NCBI RefSeq assembly: GCF_014859565.1
Contig: NZ_JACUUA010000037.1
Span: forward strand, 1 to 24,192
Length of the DNA stretch: 24,192 bases
Direction: 5' to 3'
Origin: Marinospirillum sp.
Lineage (GTDB): Bacteria > Pseudomonadota > Gammaproteobacteria > Pseudomonadales > Halomonadaceae
Program-made: the position numbers and the translations under genes
Shown: piece after piece, positions 24,118 through 24,192 of the stretch
Layout: each line of letters opens with the position of its first letter
Position numbering within the stretch: the stretch's first letter is position 1
The notes under the pieces: model-generated
Seen by the model: only the letters and a program-made list of their open reading frames with translations
What the model was told of the DNA's origin: nothing
Databases searched by the model: none

Positions 24118-24192
24118 TGGTGGGTCGTGAGGGATTCGAACCTTCGACCAATTGGTTAAAAGCCAACTGCTCTACCACTGAGCTAACGACCC
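24118..24192 (-). tRNA. tRNA-Lys (anticodon UUU)
   Basis: A complete 75-base tRNA read on the minus strand, with encoded CCA (24118-24120). The acceptor stem GGGTCGT pairs fully with ACGACCC. The D arm is GCTC-AGTGGTA-GAGC, the anticodon loop CTTTTAA gives anticodon UUU, and the T loop is TTCGAAT. The T stem GAAGG/CCCTC contains an A-C mismatch at positions 51-63. The 5' end coincides with the end of the window, so the promoter is not seen. Confidence 0.96.

Noticed and set aside
1..24192. CRISPR array, rRNA genes, prophage or integrase
   Set aside because: No regularly spaced repeats of 25-40 bases, rRNA-like sequence, phage structural gene or tyrosine recombinase motif was found on either strand. 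The tRNA-Lys at the edge shows no attachment-site duplicate within the window.

Overview
The window reads as a gammaproteobacterial chromosome segment, most like the Pseudomonadales/Oceanospirillales group. The evidence is gene order: rppH-ptsP ... lgt-thyA-folA with a divergent HAD hydrolase beside rppH matches the Pseudomonas-type arrangement, and dapA-bamC-purC, bcp, bepA and perM form a second block familiar from Enterobacteria and Pseudomonas. Coding density is very high. No gap exceeds 300 bases, and many genes are joined by 1-4 base stop/start overlaps (ATGA, TTGA, TAATG).

Layout. 1-336: decayed 3' end of an IS200/IS605-type element (TnpB C-terminus plus right-end hairpin). 339-6640, minus strand: a run transcribed from a hybrid sensor kinase-like protein through a TauE/SafE permease, lgt, thyA and folA to a ProQ/FinO-domain protein. 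6740-9263, plus strand: an NRDE/TANGO2 protein and an LdtD-like L,D-transpeptidase lipoprotein. 9246-12028, minus strand: rppH-ptsP. 12150-12803, plus strand: HAD-IB hydrolase. 12866-15746: accessory segment with an ABC-type ATPase plus PIN nuclease pair, trmO coupled to it, and a HigBA-like toxin-antitoxin pair. 15827-19314, minus strand: dapA-bamC-MBL hydrolase-purC with a strong terminator. 19455-22859: bcp, bepA, a TusA-like protein and perM. 22905-24192, minus strand: tRNA-Lys(UUU), its terminator, then nadA.

How the genes work together. Most of the window is housekeeping: folate/thymidylate synthesis (folA, thyA), lipoprotein maturation (lgt) and several of its likely clients (bamC, the LDT), outer-membrane assembly (bamC, bepA), RNA decay (rppH), nitrogen PTS (ptsP), lysine/peptidoglycan precursor synthesis (dapA), purine and NAD synthesis (purC, nadA).

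The part most likely to be a new system is the ATPase-PIN pair at 12866-14455. A complete ABC-type ATPase (Walker A, signature, Walker B, H-motif) sits 3 bases before a complete PIN nuclease, whose stop codon overlaps the start of the tRNA methyltransferase gene trmO. I recognise the domains but not the pair as a named system. Other points of interest are a hybrid kinase whose phosphoacceptor histidine and ATP-binding motifs are eroded while its receiver domain is intact, the TnpB/right-end remnant abutting a FinO/ProQ gene, and a tRNA-Lys with an A-C mismatch in its T stem. All family assignments are from reading motifs by eye; no database search was run.
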